Below, in pieces: positions 63,301 to 64,000 of a DNA stretch of 64,000 nucleotides (positions are counted from its first letter, which is position 1; every line of letters begins with the position of its first letter). The DNA comes from Psococerastis gibbosa (taxonomy: Eukaryota > Arthropoda > Insecta > Psocodea > Psocidae). The DNA lies in contig OZ020490.1 in the NCBI GenBank assembly GCA_963971405.1, positions 24,267,464 through 24,331,463 of the forward strand, in the 5' to 3' direction. Position numbers and translations under genes: made by a program. Under the pieces are notes generated by a model. The model did no database searches. It had not been told where the DNA came from and saw nothing but the letters and a program-made list of their open reading frames with translations.

Positions 63301-63483
63301 AAAACCCACGGGGAAAAAAAAATAAGCCAACGGAACTTTACATTTTCTCGAGCGAGCAGAATGCAAAAAGGCTTCGGTAATAGTTGAAAAAATGTATTGT
63401 TGATAGCAGGGTATAGGCGAACAGCTTCTTTCTAAATTAAAAGAGCGAGGAGCGACAGTGAACAGGAGATCCAAATACTGTAA

Positions 63484-63847
63484 GGCGGGGATTCCACCGA
63501 CCGGCTAGGGCTGGATACAGAAACGGTGACGTGGTAGCAGACATTCAAGTCTCAAGACTTAGGCGGGGTTTCCACCGACCTTGCATTGCAGAATGCAAAT
63601 GACATTGACGGAAATGTTTGTTTTACTCTATGCCATAGTTAAAATTGATCAATGATCATACAGTAAAATCACAAACAAACAAACTAAAATTTAAAAATGG
63701 CGTCATGGGATATGTTAAGTACAAACATTTTAATGTCATTTGCATTCTGCAATGTGAGGTCGGTGGAAACCCCGCCTAAGTCTTGATTGTCTGCTACCAC
63801 GTCACCGTTTTTGTATTTAGCCCTAGCCGGTCGGTGGAAATGGCGCC
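63484..63847. mobile_element. family A MITE, nested-palindrome form
   Basis: Ends ggcggggattccaccgaccg and ggtcggtggaaatggcgcc; TAA at 63481-63483 and 63848-63850. The inner core lacks part of the atttccgtcaatg arm. Confidence 0.8.
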
Positions 63848-63889
63848 TAAGTAAACACAAAACAAACCTTACCTCAAGAATGCCGCAAA

Positions 63890-63966
63890 TTATTGAAAAT
63901 TAATCCATCCAGTAAAAATGTGGGCGATTTTTGAAACAACACTTTCACTTAAATCATGCTCTTTTT
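63890..63966 (-). CDS. weak candidate coding exon
   Basis: Minus strand: AG at 63968-63967 (cctactgtag), two bases, then 24 codons KEHDLSESVVSKIAHIFTGW INFQ to TAA at 63892-63890. There is no strong pyrimidine tract and no AATAAA before the MITE, and a GTAAGG lies beyond the stop. The rest of the gene would be outside the window. Confidence 0.2.
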
Positions 63967-64000
63967 CTACAGTAGGGCTATCACAGAATTATCACAGAAA

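Noticed and set aside
1-64000. CRISPR arrays, bacterial operons, prophage
   Set aside because: Tandem repeats lack spacer structure; target duplications, SINEs and introns show eukaryotic DNA.

Overview
The window is a piece of animal nuclear genome, most likely from an arthropod. It is AT-rich, has no operons, and is packed with SINEs, 5'-truncated non-LTR retrotransposon tails and short DNA transposons. A short CCTAA run near 11131 fits the arthropod telomere motif, but the species cannot be read from the sequence. No complete host gene is visible. Apart from a few candidate exons, almost everything recognisable is repeat.

Candidate host exons, all inferred from splice signals and reading frame only: a terminal exon at 39-154 (+); a CpG-rich first exon at 5496-5610 (-) whose phase fits a second minus exon at 671-754; a terminal exon at 9694-9805 (+) followed by AATAAA; a terminal exon at 53013-53185 (-) followed by AATAAA; and weaker ones at 29487-29566 (+), 18798-19030 (-) and 63890-63966 (-). 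None was matched to a known protein.

The repeats fall into clear classes. Family A is a palindromic PIF/Harbinger-like MITE with TTA/TAA target duplications (3337, 6275, 7632, 19505, 20510, 21185, 33808, 52241, 59930, 63484). Family F is a second MITE family flanked by CTG or CAG (10293, 49539, 57196, and longer forms at 28907 and 40671). Thirteen to fourteen hAT-like elements are present, nine with perfect 8-bp target duplications; one of them (27406-28268) carries an RNase H fragment from a retrotransposon. Hairpin elements flanked by TTAA lie at 3732, 4434, 56468 and 61883. SINE families are D (head resembling 5S rRNA), S (tRNA-like, including a four-unit tandem array at 20920-22005) and C (tRNA-like head). 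Family B is a long interspersed repeat (13040, 15893, 36329, 55068). About thirteen degraded C-terminal tails of non-LTR retrotransposon proteins are scattered throughout. Three tandem arrays lie at 31723-32640, 54930-56140 and 57532-58540.

Insertions are often nested, which gives relative ages: a MITE inside a SINE with the empty site recoverable (6254-6849), a MITE inside a Jockey-like ORF (59640-60620), a hAT element inside an RNase H tail (41888-42620), and a SINE inside a hAT element (777-1494). Family names A to S are labels used only in this annotation.
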